A DNA stretch of 64,000 nt, from NCBI GenBank assembly GCA_045546735.1, contig JAZQDJ010000056.1, positions 1 to 64,000 of the forward strand, written 5' to 3'. The translations under genes were made by a program, and so were the position numbers. This DNA comes from SVFI01 sp045546735. Its GTDB lineage: Bacteria; Bacillota; Clostridia; Lachnospirales; Lachnospiraceae. The notes under the pieces were generated by a model. The model worked only from the letters and a program-made list of their open reading frames with translations, made no database searches and was not told the DNA's origin. Each line of letters begins with the position of its first letter. The first letter of the stretch is position 1. Shown here piece by piece: positions 43,051 to 52,419 of the stretch.

Positions 43051-44370
43051 TTGAGTTATTCACAGGTTCAGTTTGAAAAATATGAGCAATTGAAGAGTGA
43101 AGTGTTTTTTAAAAGACTCGGTAAGATTGTCAACGTGGTAGGTCTTACCATTGAGTCGGCGGGGCCGGATGCCAGACTCGGTGATTTGTGCCGCGTATAT
43201 AAACAGGGAAGAAACGGCGATTATATCACTGCGGAAGTGGTCGGATTTAAAGACGGGCATACAATTTTGATGCCGTATGAGGTTACGGATGGAATCGGCG
43301 GCGGATGTGTTGTTGAGAATGAAGGCTATCCGCTTACGGTAAAGGTTGGACCGCAGCTTCTCGGAAAGACGCTTGACGGACTGGGACGTTTGGCAGATGA
43401 GTCGTTGTTAGCCGGGGCACAGGAGTATCCGGTAGAAGCGCCGCCGCCTGACCCGATGGCGAGGGAAATCATTGATGAAGTTCTTCCGCTCGGTGTGAAG
43501 GCGGTAGACGGACTGATTACGGTCGGAAAAGGACAACGTATCGGTATTTTTGCAGGATCCGGTGTCGGTAAGTCGACACTTATGGGGATGTTTGCGCGTA
43601 ACACGAAAGCGGATATTAATGTGATTGCGCTGATTGGTGAGCGAGGCAGAGAGGTGCGAGAATTTATTGAACGTGACCTCGGTGAGGAAGGTATGAAACG
43701 TTCTGTTGTAGTGATTGCAACTTCCGATAAGCCTGCGCTTGAGCGTAATAAAGCTGCAAAGACGGCGACGGCGATTGCTGAGTATTTCCGTGACAGGGGG
43801 AAAGACGTTCTTTTGATGATGGATTCACTGACGCGTTTTTCAATGGCACAAAGGGAAATCGGTCTTGCCAGCGGTGAGCCGCCGGTAACGCGTGGTTATC
43901 CGCCGAGTGTATATTCGGAAATGCCGAAACTTTTGGAGAGAGCGGGAAGGTCGGACAAAGGTTCGATTACAGGACTGTATACCGTACTTGTTGACGGTGA
44001 TGATTTTAATGAACCGATTACGGATACAGCGAGAAGTATTTTGGACGGTCATATTATGCTTAACCGTAAGTTGGCGCACAAAAATCACTATCCGGCGATT
44101 GATGTGTTGCAGAGCATCTCCCGTTGTATGAGTCAGATTGCGGAAAAGGAACATAAGCAGGTGGCAGGTAAGCTGAAAAATGTTATGGCTACCTACAATG
44201 AAGCGGAAGATTTGATTAATATCGGTGCGTACAAAAAAGGAAGTAATCCGGGGATTGACCATGCGATTGCAAAGATTGATGCGGTAAACAGATTTTTATT
44301 GCAACAGACGGATGAAAAGTTCGATTTTGAAGAAGAAGTTGAACTCATGAAAAAGATTTTTGAGGAATAA
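43051..44370 (+). CDS. fliI: flagellum-specific export ATPase FliI
   Basis: FliI is the F1-beta-like hexameric ATPase that energises export of flagellar subunits. The 439-aa protein has Walker A GSGVGKST near 170-177, GERGREVREF, Walker B LLMMDSLTRF, and the type III ATPase segment GEPPVTRGYPPSVYSEMPKL. Translation begins at TTG 43051 with AAGGAG 8 bases upstream. Confidence 0.98.
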   Translation: MSYSQVQFEKYEQLKSEVFFKRLGKIVNVVGLTIESAGPDARLGDLCRVYKQGRNGDYITAEVVGFKDGHTILMPYEVTDGIGGGCVVENEGYPLTVKVGPQLLGKTLDGLGRLADESLLAGAQEYPVEAPPPDPMAREIIDEVLPLGVKAVDGLITVGKGQRIGIFAGSGVGKSTLMGMFARNTKADINVIALIGERGREVREFIERDLGEEGMKRSVVVIATSDKPALERNKAAKTATAIAEYFRDRGKDVLLMMDSLTRFSMAQREIGLASGEPPVTRGYPPSVYSEMPKLLERAGRSDKGSITGLYTVLVDGDDFNEPITDTARSILDGHIMLNRKLAHKNHYPAIDVLQSISRCMSQIAEKEHKQVAGKLKNVMATYNEAEDLINIGAYKKGSNPGIDHAIAKIDAVNRFLLQQTDEKFDFEEEVELMKKIFEE

Positions 44371-44387
44371 TCGGTTGGTGAGAGCAG

Positions 44388-44831
44388 ATGGGCAGATTTC
44401 GTTACCGCATGCAGAATATTCTGAATATGAAAGAAAAGCTTGAGACGCAGGCGAAGAATGAGTTTGCTGCAGCAAACCTGGAGCTTTTGGAGGAACAGGA
44501 TAAACTTGCCAAAATGCTGGAACATAATAAACAGCTGGAAGAAGAAAGTAAGCAGCTGCGTCTGAAAGACAGTCTGAGTATCAAAGAGATAAAAGACAAT
44601 ACATTGTCGATTGAACTGCAAAAGGAAAAAATGAAGCAACAGGCATTGTGTATTCATGCGGCAGAGAAAAAAGTGGAGCAGAAACGCAAGGTGATGGTTG
44701 ATTTGATGCAGGAAAAGAAGACGCATGAACTCCTGCGGGAGAAGGCGTTTGAACAGTTTTTGCTTGATGAAAAAGCAGAAGAAAGCAAACAGATTGATGA
44801 ACTGACAAGTTATACCTATGGTCAAAAATAG
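44388..44831 (+). CDS. fliJ: flagellar export chaperone FliJ
   Basis: FliJ is the gamma-subunit-like coiled-coil protein that sits in the FliI ring. This 147-aa protein begins FRYRMQNILNMKEKLE, typical of FliJ, and is almost entirely a charged alpha-helical coiled coil. It lies between fliI and the MotE-like gene, its usual place in Clostridia. Confidence 0.92.
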   Translation: MGRFRYRMQNILNMKEKLETQAKNEFAAANLELLEEQDKLAKMLEHNKQLEEESKQLRLKDSLSIKEIKDNTLSIELQKEKMKQQALCIHAAEKKVEQKRKVMVDLMQEKKTHELLREKAFEQFLLDEKAEESKQIDELTSYTYGQK

Positions 44832-44851
44832 GTCGATAGGAAGGTGAAAAC

Positions 44852-45721
44852 GTGGCACAGGGATTGAATACAGTCGAACAGGATTATAAGGCGGATAAAA
44901 AACGGCTGAAAGAAGAAAAGAATAGATTAAAACAGCAGCAAAAGCAGCAGAGAAAAGAGGCAAAGGCCCGTGCCAAGGAACTGGCTCTTGAAGAAGCGCA
45001 GCTTGTGGATGAGATGGAGGGTAATCCGTTTTCGGTTGCACTTGTAACGATTATTATTGTGATTGTCTGGATTGCCATTATCTGTCTTTTGATTAAACTT
45101 GATGTCGGTGGTTTCGGAACGAATGTGATGACACCGCTTTTGAAAAATGTGCCGGTTGTAAATAAGATTCTGCCGAAACCGGAGACGACAGCAGATGAAG
45201 GCGGTTACGAAGGTTACGCCACGATTCAGGATGCGGTGGATTATATTAAAGTGTTGGAACTTCAGTTGGAGGCTGCAAGATCCGAAACGTCTGCTGACGG
45301 TACGACAATTATGCAGTTGCAGGCGGAAATTGAGCGGTTGAAAACGTTTGAGAGTAATCAGCTTGAGTTCCAAAAGATAAAAAACGAGTTTTATGAAGAG
45401 GTTGTATACGCGGAGAATGGTCCGGGAGCGGCTGAGTATGCCAAGTATTATGAGACGATGGACCCGTCTACGGCGGAAATGTTGTATAAAGAAGTGATTC
45501 GTGAGGAGCAGGAGTCAAAAGAGATTGAAGATTATGCGGCGGCTTATTCTGAGATGAAACCAAAAGAAGCGGCGGCGATTTTTGAGTCGATGACGGATAA
45601 TCTGGATCTTGTGGCCCGCATTCTCAGTGTGATGACAGCAGAAGACAGGGGTAAAATTCTCGGTGTTATGGATCCTGCTGTTGCTGCTAAGGTTACAAAA
45701 ATAATGGATCCGCAGACTTAA
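44852..45721 (+). CDS. MotE-like (YlxF) flagellar membrane protein
   Basis: This 289-aa protein has a very basic coiled-coil N-terminus (1-48), one membrane helix (about 64-84), then a periplasm-type part with a coiled coil (about 130-185). The C-terminal MgtE_N-like domain carries two helical repeats (YYETMDPSTAEMLYKEV and AAYSEMKPKEAAAIFESM). This layout and the place between fliJ and fliK match MotE/YlxF, a chaperone-like partner of stator or export proteins. The start is GTG 44852 with AGGTGA upstream. The exact role in Firmicutes is not settled. Confidence 0.82.
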   Translation: MAQGLNTVEQDYKADKKRLKEEKNRLKQQQKQQRKEAKARAKELALEEAQLVDEMEGNPFSVALVTIIIVIVWIAIICLLIKLDVGGFGTNVMTPLLKNVPVVNKILPKPETTADEGGYEGYATIQDAVDYIKVLELQLEAARSETSADGTTIMQLQAEIERLKTFESNQLEFQKIKNEFYEEVVYAENGPGAAEYAKYYETMDPSTAEMLYKEVIREEQESKEIEDYAAAYSEMKPKEAAAIFESMTDNLDLVARILSVMTAEDRGKILGVMDPAVAAKVTKIMDPQT

Positions 45722-45787
45722 GTTTTTGAAGAAAATGTCCGATAAACATTCTGAGGATTAATAAATCTTGCAGAAAGGAGGACATAT

Positions 45788-47194
45788 ATGACAAGTGCAT
45801 CTATTATGGAAGTACAAAAAACCGGTTTTGCTCCGCAGACAAATGTATCGAAGGCGCAGCCGGTAAATGCGACAGCCCAGTTTTCAGATGCTATGGAGTT
45901 TGCATCAGCCGGGCAACAGGATTCGGAGTCGGTGCAGAGTCCGGAAGCGAAAGCGCCTGCAGAGAAAAATCCGGTGCAGAATACGGGGCATAAAGAAATC
46001 CGCGAAGTGGAGCAGACAGATGCCAAGGCAGAAGTTTCGGAGGAAGAAGTTTCTGAAGAGATGAGTGCAAAAGAAGAAGAACTTGTGGAAGAAATAGCTG
46101 AAAAATTCGGTGTTTCGGAAGAAGAGGTGCGTAAGGCACTGGAAATGCTCGGACTTAGCATAACGGATCTTATGTCGCAGGGTAACATGGCAATGCTCGC
46201 TGCACAGTTGACAGGAATGCAGCCGGTGGATGTTCTTACAGATGAGAATTTGTTTGCGCAGGTGACAGAGCTGACAGCAGTGGTACAAGATGAACTTCAG
46301 GCGGTTGCGGATGAATTGGGAATCAGTCTTGAGCAGCTTCAGGCAGCAGTGGAAGAAGCGGTTGTAAGTCATGAAAGCAAGCAGGTTGCTTTTGCTGAGG
46401 TGATGACGGCTGAAACTGATTTGCCGGCAGACGAGACAGCACAGGTTGAGGTGGTTACAGCGGAAACAGAGGTGTCGGGCGGCGCAGAAAGAAAAGTTCT
46501 TTCGCAGGAAACACCGGAAGAAGAAACTGTGATCGGTGAAAAAGATGTCGTTGTTGCAAAGACAACAACTGAGACAGAAGACTCGCAGATGGCAGGCGGC
46601 GAGGAAAAAGGAAATCATGATGGGGCAACGCTTATGCAGGCGGGCCAGAATACGGCAGTTGTGAAAAATGACATAAATACGGCAGTGCAGGCAGACCCGT
46701 TGTTTGAAAGCAACTTGGATATCGAGCAGACAAGAGAGCTGATTAACCAGATTGCAGATCATGTGAGATTGCATCGTTCGGAAGCAATTTCTTCTATGGA
46801 GATACAGCTTCACCCGGTAGAACTCGGAACAGTAAATCTTCAGGTGGTGGCAAAAGACGGAACAGTCAGTGCAAGACTTGCGGTGCAGGATGAAGCGGTC
46901 CGCGCAGCGATGGAAAGTCAGATTGTACAGCTCCGCGAAACTTTGCAGGAGCAGGGACTTAAGATTGACGCTGTAGAAGTGACGGTTGCAACACATGAGT
47001 TTGAACAGAATCTCGACCAGCACGGAAGAGAAGCGGAAGAAAATGCTGCAAAAGAAAAGAAAAACGGAAGACGAATTCTTGATCTGAATGAAATCGGACA
47101 GGATGATTTGGATGGCGAAGAAATGTCAGATGCAGACCGTTTGCAGGTGGAAATGATGCGGATGGGCGGCAACAGATTAAACCTTCGCGTATAA
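45788..47194 (+). CDS. fliK: flagellar hook-length control protein FliK
   Basis: FliK measures hook length and switches export specificity through FlhB. The 468-aa protein has a long low-complexity Glu/Val/Ala-rich N-terminal two thirds. The conserved Flg_hook C-terminal domain (about 330-405) contains QLHPVELGTVNLQVVAKDG and ESQIVQLRETLQEQGL. The order fliJ-motE-fliK-flgD is conserved. GAAAGGAGG precedes the ATG. The acidic composition creates long spurious open frames on the other strand. Confidence 0.93.
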   Translation: MTSASIMEVQKTGFAPQTNVSKAQPVNATAQFSDAMEFASAGQQDSESVQSPEAKAPAEKNPVQNTGHKEIREVEQTDAKAEVSEEEVSEEMSAKEEELVEEIAEKFGVSEEEVRKALEMLGLSITDLMSQGNMAMLAAQLTGMQPVDVLTDENLFAQVTELTAVVQDELQAVADELGISLEQLQAAVEEAVVSHESKQVAFAEVMTAETDLPADETAQVEVVTAETEVSGGAERKVLSQETPEEETVIGEKDVVVAKTTTETEDSQMAGGEEKGNHDGATLMQAGQNTAVVKNDINTAVQADPLFESNLDIEQTRELINQIADHVRLHRSEAISSMEIQLHPVELGTVNLQVVAKDGTVSARLAVQDEAVRAAMESQIVQLRETLQEQGLKIDAVEVTVATHEFEQNLDQHGREAEENAAKEKKNGRRILDLNEIGQDDLDGEEMSDADRLQVEMMRMGGNRLNLRV

Positions 47195-47207
47195 AGGAGG
47201 AGTAAAA

Positions 47208-47861
47208 ATGGGAGTATCTGCGATAATTGAAGATGGTATGGTAGCAAATGCCACATCGACGGTTTCAAAAGAAACAAACAAAGGTGATACAGCGTTAGGG
47301 AAAGATGATTTCCTGCAGCTCCTTGTAGCACAGATGAAATACCAGGATCCGCTTGAACCGACATCGAATACGGAATATATTGCACAGTATGCGACATTCT
47401 CGGAAGTAGAGCAGATGCAGAATATGAGTCAGAGTATGGATCTTAGCCGTGCCTCAAGTCTTGTTGGACAGACGGTACAGATTACAACGACAAGTGACAA
47501 TGGTGTGGAATCTACATTTATGGGAAAAGTAGATTATGTAAAATATGAAAACGGAAAAGCGTTAGTTGCGATTGATGAGGAATTGTATTCTCTTGATGAT
47601 GTGACACATGTATGTGATCAGGAATATCTTACGGCATATGAACTTGCATCGACACTAGTCGGTAACGTTGCAAAACTTCCGGAAGTGGATAAAGTTACGC
47701 TTTCAGATAAGACGGCAATCGAGGAAGTTCTTGAAGCTTATGATGCGATGGATGATTATCAGAAAACATTCGTGGCAGATAAAGTGAAACAGCAGATTGA
47801 ACTTTATCGTGAAAAATTAAGCCAGGTGGTTAAGGCTGCGGAAGAAAATGCCGATAAATAG
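47208..47861 (+). CDS. flgD: hook-cap protein FlgD with an unusual helical C-terminal extension
   Basis: FlgD caps the growing hook. The 217-aa protein has the conserved N-terminal region (residues 28-80: ALGKDDFLQLLVAQMKYQDP, then YIAQYATFSEVEQM) and a short Tudor-like beta segment (about 82-135). The usual FLGD-Ig domain is not evident. Instead residues about 150-214 form a helical segment of the pattern LPxxxxVTLxDKxAIExxxxAYDAMxxxQKxxV, seen in many Firmicute surface proteins. AAAGGAGG precedes ATG 47208. Confidence 0.9.
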   Translation: MGVSAIIEDGMVANATSTVSKETNKGDTALGKDDFLQLLVAQMKYQDPLEPTSNTEYIAQYATFSEVEQMQNMSQSMDLSRASSLVGQTVQITTTSDNGVESTFMGKVDYVKYENGKALVAIDEELYSLDDVTHVCDQEYLTAYELASTLVGNVAKLPEVDKVTLSDKTAIEEVLEAYDAMDDYQKTFVADKVKQQIELYREKLSQVVKAAEENADK

Positions 47862-47919
47862 AATAACGAGGCAGTAGTACATATTTTACAAGATGGCATT
47901 CTCATGGAGGAGGAAAGAT

Positions 47920-48318
47920 ATGAACATTCAAAACAGTCCATACTTATCCGCAGTGCAGATGCCGAAAAGCAATTTGGCGCAGGCCGTAAACCTTGACAGA
48001 CAGTCGCAGGGGCTGAGTTTTGAAGAGGTACTTAAACAGAAATCGCAAAGCAGCGGTCAGACCGGGGAACTTAAGTTTTCCAAACATGCGGTCAACCGAC
48101 TGGCGGAGAGAAATTTAAGTCTCAGCGAACAACAGCTTGCAAGACTGAAAGAGGGCACGGACAAAGCAAGCGGAAAAGGAATTAAAGAACCACTTGTTCT
48201 GATTGACGATATGGCTTTTATAGTAAGTACAGGAAGCAGGACAGTCATCACGGCAATGGGTTCGGGCAACACAGACGAAAACATATTTACAAACATTGAC
48301 GGAGCCGTTATCAACTAG
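47920..48318 (+). CDS. flagellar operon protein, TIGR02530 family
   Basis: This 132-aa conserved flagellar operon protein is found between flgD and flgE in many Firmicutes. The core is LKFSKHAVNRLAERNLSLS followed by KEPLVLIDDMAFIVSTGSRTVITAM, a good match to what I know of TIGR02530. Its function is not established. ATG 47920 is preferred over 47893 because GGAGGAGGAAAG lies directly before it. Confidence 0.88.
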   Translation: MNIQNSPYLSAVQMPKSNLAQAVNLDRQSQGLSFEEVLKQKSQSSGQTGELKFSKHAVNRLAERNLSLSEQQLARLKEGTDKASGKGIKEPLVLIDDMAFIVSTGSRTVITAMGSGNTDENIFTNIDGAVIN

Positions 48319-48393
48319 CCGGACCTTATGGAGGCTAATATTCCCGACTGACAGACGGAATAGACGGACCGAAAGATTAGGAGGTCATTCATT

Positions 48394-50025
48394 ATGATGA
48401 GATCACTTTATTCTGGTGTTTCTGGCTTGAAAGCTCACCAGACAAAAATGGACGTTATCGGTAACAACATCGCGAACGTTAACACAGCTTCATTCAAATC
48501 ACAGTCAATCACTTTCTCTGAACTTATGTATCAGACGACACAGTCGGCTTCCGGTGCAAATCCTGAAACAGGAAGAGCCGGTACCAACGCCAGACAGATT
48601 GGTCTCGGTGTTAAGACGGGCGCGATTTCTACTTCGATTGAAACAGCAGGTGCTACACAGTCGACAGGAAATCCGTTTGACCTTAAGATTACAGGAGAAT
48701 CATTATTTATCGTAAGTAACGGACAGGATACATTCTTTACCCGTGACGGTTCTTTCTATGTGGATGGTCAGGGTAACCTTGCTATGACTTCTAACGGATA
48801 TACCGTACAGGGATGGCAGGTACAGAACGGTGTGATTGCAAAAGATACAGTCAGTGCCCTTAAGATTATGAGTGCTGAGAATATGACATATCCGCCGGCA
48901 GCAACAACAGAAGCCTATGTTTCCGGTATTATTGATAAAAACGACCCGTCTGTATCTTCAGAGGCAGGTAAGATTATCAGTGTGAACTTCTTTGACAGTC
49001 TCGGATATGCATATACAGCAAAGATGTCCATGAAGGCGACAGGAACAGAGGGTATGTACACGGCAGAACTTACGGAAGTTCTTGATTCCAACGGTGATGC
49101 AATTGATATGACAAATATCAAACTCGGTTCGGTTAAAACAGTACCGGATGCAAAAACTCTTGCGTTGGCAAACGGATATACCATCAACGGTTCGACAATG
49201 ACATACCTTGATGATGAAGGTAATTCTCAGACAATTAATCTTGCAGGAGAACTTACTGCGGATGAAAAAGAAATTCTTGCAAACGCATATGGATACACAA
49301 CATATGAAGAATTCGCGAAATTATATGTAGACGACGGTACAGGCGTTACAACAACACTCGGAGCGCTTGTTGATGCAGGAAATCTCTCGAGCGTAATCAG
49401 TCCGGATGACTCGTCAGTGAGTGTAGACGGAAAACAGATTACAGGTGGTGTTATCCAGTACAATACGACAACAGGTGAAATCCTCAGTGTGAACGGATTG
49501 ACAAATAATCTTGAACTTGTTCTCAGCTTTGGAGATCAGCCGGGCAGCGCATTTGAAGATATCAATATTGATTTCTCACCATCGTCCAACTACAACAACA
49601 ACGGAACGAGTACAATCAGTGCAGTAAGCGGTGATGTGGACGGATACGGTACAGGTAGAAAACTCGGTGAAATGTCCGGTATCTCTATCCAGAGTGACGG
49701 TATGATTTATGCATCATATGATAACGGTCAGACGAAACTTTTAGGACAGATTGCGGTAGCAACATTTGCGAACGCGTCAGGTCTTCAGAAAGAAGGAGAT
49801 AACCTCTATTCTGCAACAATGAACTCAGGTGAGTTTGACGGTATCGGTCAGGATATTTCCGCAGACGGCGGTTATATGACAACCGGTGTTCTCGAAATGA
49901 GTAACGTTGATTTGTCTTCAGAGTTTACAGAGATGATTACAACCCAGAGAGGTTTCCAAGCAAACTCAAGAATTATTACGGTTTCGGACACATTGCTTGA
50001 AGAACTTGTTAACTTGAAACGTTAA
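48394..50025 (+). CDS. flgE: flagellar hook protein FlgE
   Basis: FlgE polymerises into the hook. The 543-aa protein has the N-terminal rod/hook signature MRSLYSGVSGLKAHQTKMD and NNIANVNTASFKS, FlgE D1/D2 domains, and the C-terminal coiled-coil region ELVNLKR preceded by SSEFTEMITTQRGFQANSR. It is longer than enteric FlgE because of a variable surface domain (about 195-385). Codons are those of a highly expressed gene. GGAGG lies before ATG 48394. Confidence 0.96.
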   Translation: MMRSLYSGVSGLKAHQTKMDVIGNNIANVNTASFKSQSITFSELMYQTTQSASGANPETGRAGTNARQIGLGVKTGAISTSIETAGATQSTGNPFDLKITGESLFIVSNGQDTFFTRDGSFYVDGQGNLAMTSNGYTVQGWQVQNGVIAKDTVSALKIMSAENMTYPPAATTEAYVSGIIDKNDPSVSSEAGKIISVNFFDSLGYAYTAKMSMKATGTEGMYTAELTEVLDSNGDAIDMTNIKLGSVKTVPDAKTLALANGYTINGSTMTYLDDEGNSQTINLAGELTADEKEILANAYGYTTYEEFAKLYVDDGTGVTTTLGALVDAGNLSSVISPDDSSVSVDGKQITGGVIQYNTTTGEILSVNGLTNNLELVLSFGDQPGSAFEDINIDFSPSSNYNNNGTSTISAVSGDVDGYGTGRKLGEMSGISIQSDGMIYASYDNGQTKLLGQIAVATFANASGLQKEGDNLYSATMNSGEFDGIGQDISADGGYMTTGVLEMSNVDLSSEFTEMITTQRGFQANSRIITVSDTLLEELVNLKR

Positions 50026-50069
50026 TCGTAGATAATTGAATTAGGATTGTCATACATATTTAAGTATGA

Positions 50070-50100
50070 AAGGGCGGTGGCCGAAAAGGCCAGCGCCCTT
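50070..50100 (+). terminator. strong hairpin after flgE, partial terminator or stabiliser
   Basis: A two-part stem, AAGGGCG/CGCCCTT (50070-50076 with 50094-50100) and GGCC/GGCC (50079-50082 with 50088-50091), has a GAAAA loop. No T run follows. The gap flgE-motA (50026-50237) shows no gene; a flbD/swrD-like small gene, often found here, is absent. Confidence 0.5.
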
Positions 50101-50237
50101 AACGTATCTTTTGTAAAAGGCATATTTTGGTTGTGCAAATTATTGTAAAAGTAAGTAGACAAGAGGTGAAAAATCTAGTAAAATTGATTAGAAAGGATAT
50201 TTTTACATACTAGCGTGAAAATAGGCAGGTGAATGCT

Positions 50238-51035
50238 TTGGATATAGCTTCGATTTTAGGTTTAGTTATATGTTTTGTGCTTTGTATTTTCGGTATTGTG
50301 ACCGGAGATGCGGGTTGGGCTGCGATGGTGAATTTCTTGAATATGCCGTCGGCATTGATTACTTTTGGCGGTGCATTTTTCTGTGTTATGGCAAGTTATA
50401 CCATGGCAGATTATTTTAAGGGCTTGAAGAGTTTTGCGTTGATTTTTAAGGTGCCGAACCTCGACACTGCCCAGATGATACAGAAGATCATTGATCTTTC
50501 CAATGTAGCACGTAAAGAAGGATTGCTTTCGTTAGAAGAAGCAGCAGCCGATTTGGATGATGCTTTTTTGAAGAAGGGAATCCTATTAATCGTTGACGGA
50601 ACGGATCCGGAGCTTGTGCGTGGTATTATGGAGACGGAACTTTCCAGTATTGATGCCAGACATAAAAAGAATATGACGTTCTGGCAGGATCTTGGTGCGA
50701 TGGGACCTGCATGGGGTATGATCGGTACGTTGATCGGTCTTGTAAATATGTTGCAGAATTTGTCGGACCCTTCCGCTATCGGACCGAATATGGCGGTTGC
50801 GCTTCTTACAACGTTGTATGGTTCGCTTCTTGCAAACTGGATTTGTACGCCGGTTGCAAGCAAGTTGAAATCAAATAATGATGAAGAAATTATGATTAAA
50901 GAAATTATGGTGGAAGGTCTTTTGTCAATTCAGGCAGGAGAAAATCCGCGTGTCATTGAAGAAAAATTGAAATCATTCCTGGCACCGAAAGACAGAGAGG
51001 CAGCCCAGGGTGAAGGTGGTGAAATGGATGGCTAA
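50238..51035 (+). CDS. motA: flagellar stator protein MotA
   Basis: MotA is the ion-channel stator subunit with four membrane helices (about 4-22, 32-52, 147-167 and 180-200) and a large cytoplasmic loop. The loop contains the conserved basic and acidic residues that contact FliG. The motif LGAMGPAWGMIGTLIGLV is in the third helix. TTG 50238 is taken as start because AGGTGA (50227-50232) lies 5 bases before it; GTG 50229 overlaps that site. Length 265 aa. It overlaps motB by 8 bases. Confidence 0.95.
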   Translation: MDIASILGLVICFVLCIFGIVTGDAGWAAMVNFLNMPSALITFGGAFFCVMASYTMADYFKGLKSFALIFKVPNLDTAQMIQKIIDLSNVARKEGLLSLEEAAADLDDAFLKKGILLIVDGTDPELVRGIMETELSSIDARHKKNMTFWQDLGAMGPAWGMIGTLIGLVNMLQNLSDPSAIGPNMAVALLTTLYGSLLANWICTPVASKLKSNNDEEIMIKEIMVEGLLSIQAGENPRVIEEKLKSFLAPKDREAAQGEGGEMDG

Positions 51036-51831
51036 GAAAAAGAAAGAAGAGATGCCTGCACCGGGGTCGCCGGCGTGGATGGCCACTTTTAGTGACCTGA
51101 TGAATCTTCTTCTTTGTTTCTTCGTGCTTTTGTTCTCGATGTCCAGTGTGGACGCCAAGAAATTCGACGAAGTGGCTGCATCCTTTTCGCAGACATTCAG
51201 TATTTTTGAGGCGGGAGCAACAGCAATCGGAGACGGAATACTTATCAGCAACGGCGTCAGCCAGCTGAATGAACTTGACAAATACATAAACAGTACAGGT
51301 AAAACTGCGGAGTCGGAAGAGGATGTAGATGTCTTTGAGGAGTTTGAGCAGAAGAAACTGTCAGAGTCCGAAGAACTCGCGGAAAAAGTGGAAGAAGCAT
51401 TGGCGGAAGACCAAAGTCAGTATGAAGGTGATATTAAAGTGGACTTTACATCCCAATATGTGTCGCTGACATTGAATGGTGCGTTTTTATTTGATTCCGG
51501 TAGTGATCAGTTGAAGGATGAGGCGAAACCACTGCTTGACAAGGTTGGAATGATTCTTGTCAGATATGCGGACAGTACGATTGAGATTGAAGGACATACA
51601 GACAATGTTCCAATCAGTAATTTACGTTTTGCAAACAATGATGTGCTTTCCAGTTTCAGAGCTTTGGCGGTGTTTGATTATTTTATGCAGACAACTTCTT
51701 TAGAGCCATCGGCGATTAAACATTCCGGACGTGGAGAATATATTCCGATTGCGGACAATACAACGCCGGAAGGAAGAGCCCAGAACCGTCGTGTAGAGAT
51801 TAAGATTTATACGGAACTGTCCGGGTATTAA
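51028..51831 (+). CDS. motB: flagellar stator protein MotB
   Basis: MotB anchors the stator to peptidoglycan and forms the ion channel with MotA. The 267-aa protein has a basic N-terminus, one membrane helix (about 17-42) with the channel Asp23 (WMATFSDLMNLLL), a linker with an acidic region, and a C-terminal OmpA-type peptidoglycan-binding domain (IEGHTDNVPI, SFRALAVFDYF, NRRVEIKI). ATG 51028 is supported by AAGGTGG upstream and overlap with motA. Confidence 0.97.
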   Translation: MAKKKKEEMPAPGSPAWMATFSDLMNLLLCFFVLLFSMSSVDAKKFDEVAASFSQTFSIFEAGATAIGDGILISNGVSQLNELDKYINSTGKTAESEEDVDVFEEFEQKKLSESEELAEKVEEALAEDQSQYEGDIKVDFTSQYVSLTLNGAFLFDSGSDQLKDEAKPLLDKVGMILVRYADSTIEIEGHTDNVPISNLRFANNDVLSSFRALAVFDYFMQTTSLEPSAIKHSGRGEYIPIADNTTPEGRAQNRRVEIKIYTELSGY

Positions 51832-51855
51832 GAGGTATAAAGGGAGAAGTTTATA

Positions 51856-52380
51856 ATGAAAAAGAATTTATTATCTATCATCATTCTTGCATTGTTAATC
51901 GTAAACCTTGTGTTTTCGGCGGTTATTATGATTAGTGTTACGTCAACAAACAGAAAGACGGCAGCAGTAATCGGTGACATTGCAACAATATTAAACCTTG
52001 AACTCGCAAGCGGAGCAGCCGGTGAAGATGTGCCGGAAGTTTCGATTGATGATACGGCTGTTTATGACATTGAAGAACAGATGACAATTCCTTTGAAAAA
52101 AGGTGCGGACGGCAAAGACCATTTTGCACTTGTTTCTGTGACCCTTGTCATGAATACGAAACATGATGATTATGAGACGTATGGTACCGTAGAAGCAATG
52201 GGCGGGAAAGAAAGTCTTATAAAGGGATTGATTGTCGAGGCGTTCGGTACGTACACTATGGAACAGATACAGGCTGACAATGGTGATGCAGTGCGCGAAG
52301 ACATTCTTAACCGCATCCAGACGATGTATGGATCGGAATTTATTTATAAAGTTACATTCCGGGATATTATTGAACAGTAA
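51856..52380 (+). CDS. fliL: flagellar basal-body protein FliL
   Basis: FliL is a single-pass membrane protein that surrounds and modulates the stator. The 174-aa sequence has one helix (about 5-27) followed by a FliL domain ending IYKVTFRDIIEQ. It sits between motB and fliM as in many Firmicutes. AGGGAG lies 10 bases before the ATG. Confidence 0.88.
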   Translation: MKKNLLSIIILALLIVNLVFSAVIMISVTSTNRKTAAVIGDIATILNLELASGAAGEDVPEVSIDDTAVYDIEEQMTIPLKKGADGKDHFALVSVTLVMNTKHDDYETYGTVEAMGGKESLIKGLIVEAFGTYTMEQIQADNGDAVREDILNRIQTMYGSEFIYKVTFRDIIEQ

Positions 52381-52419
52381 GAGCTACCGGACACTACAAA
52401 AAAACAGGAGGTGAGTCAG

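Noticed and set aside
44193..45041. Minus-strand open frame of about 280 codons across fliI, fliJ and the MotE-like gene
   Set aside because: It spans three well-supported genes and gives a Leu/Phe-rich sequence typical of the complement of Lys/Glu-rich coiled coils.
45905..47023. Long open frame of over 370 codons on the minus strand inside fliK
   Set aside because: It mirrors the Glu/Gln/Ala-rich low-complexity coding of fliK, its product is Cys/His/Leu-rich with no domain, and no ribosome site is present.
50161..50228. Separate promoter for motA
   Set aside because: TTGATT and TACTAG are 18 bases apart but match poorly, and no other element is convincing.
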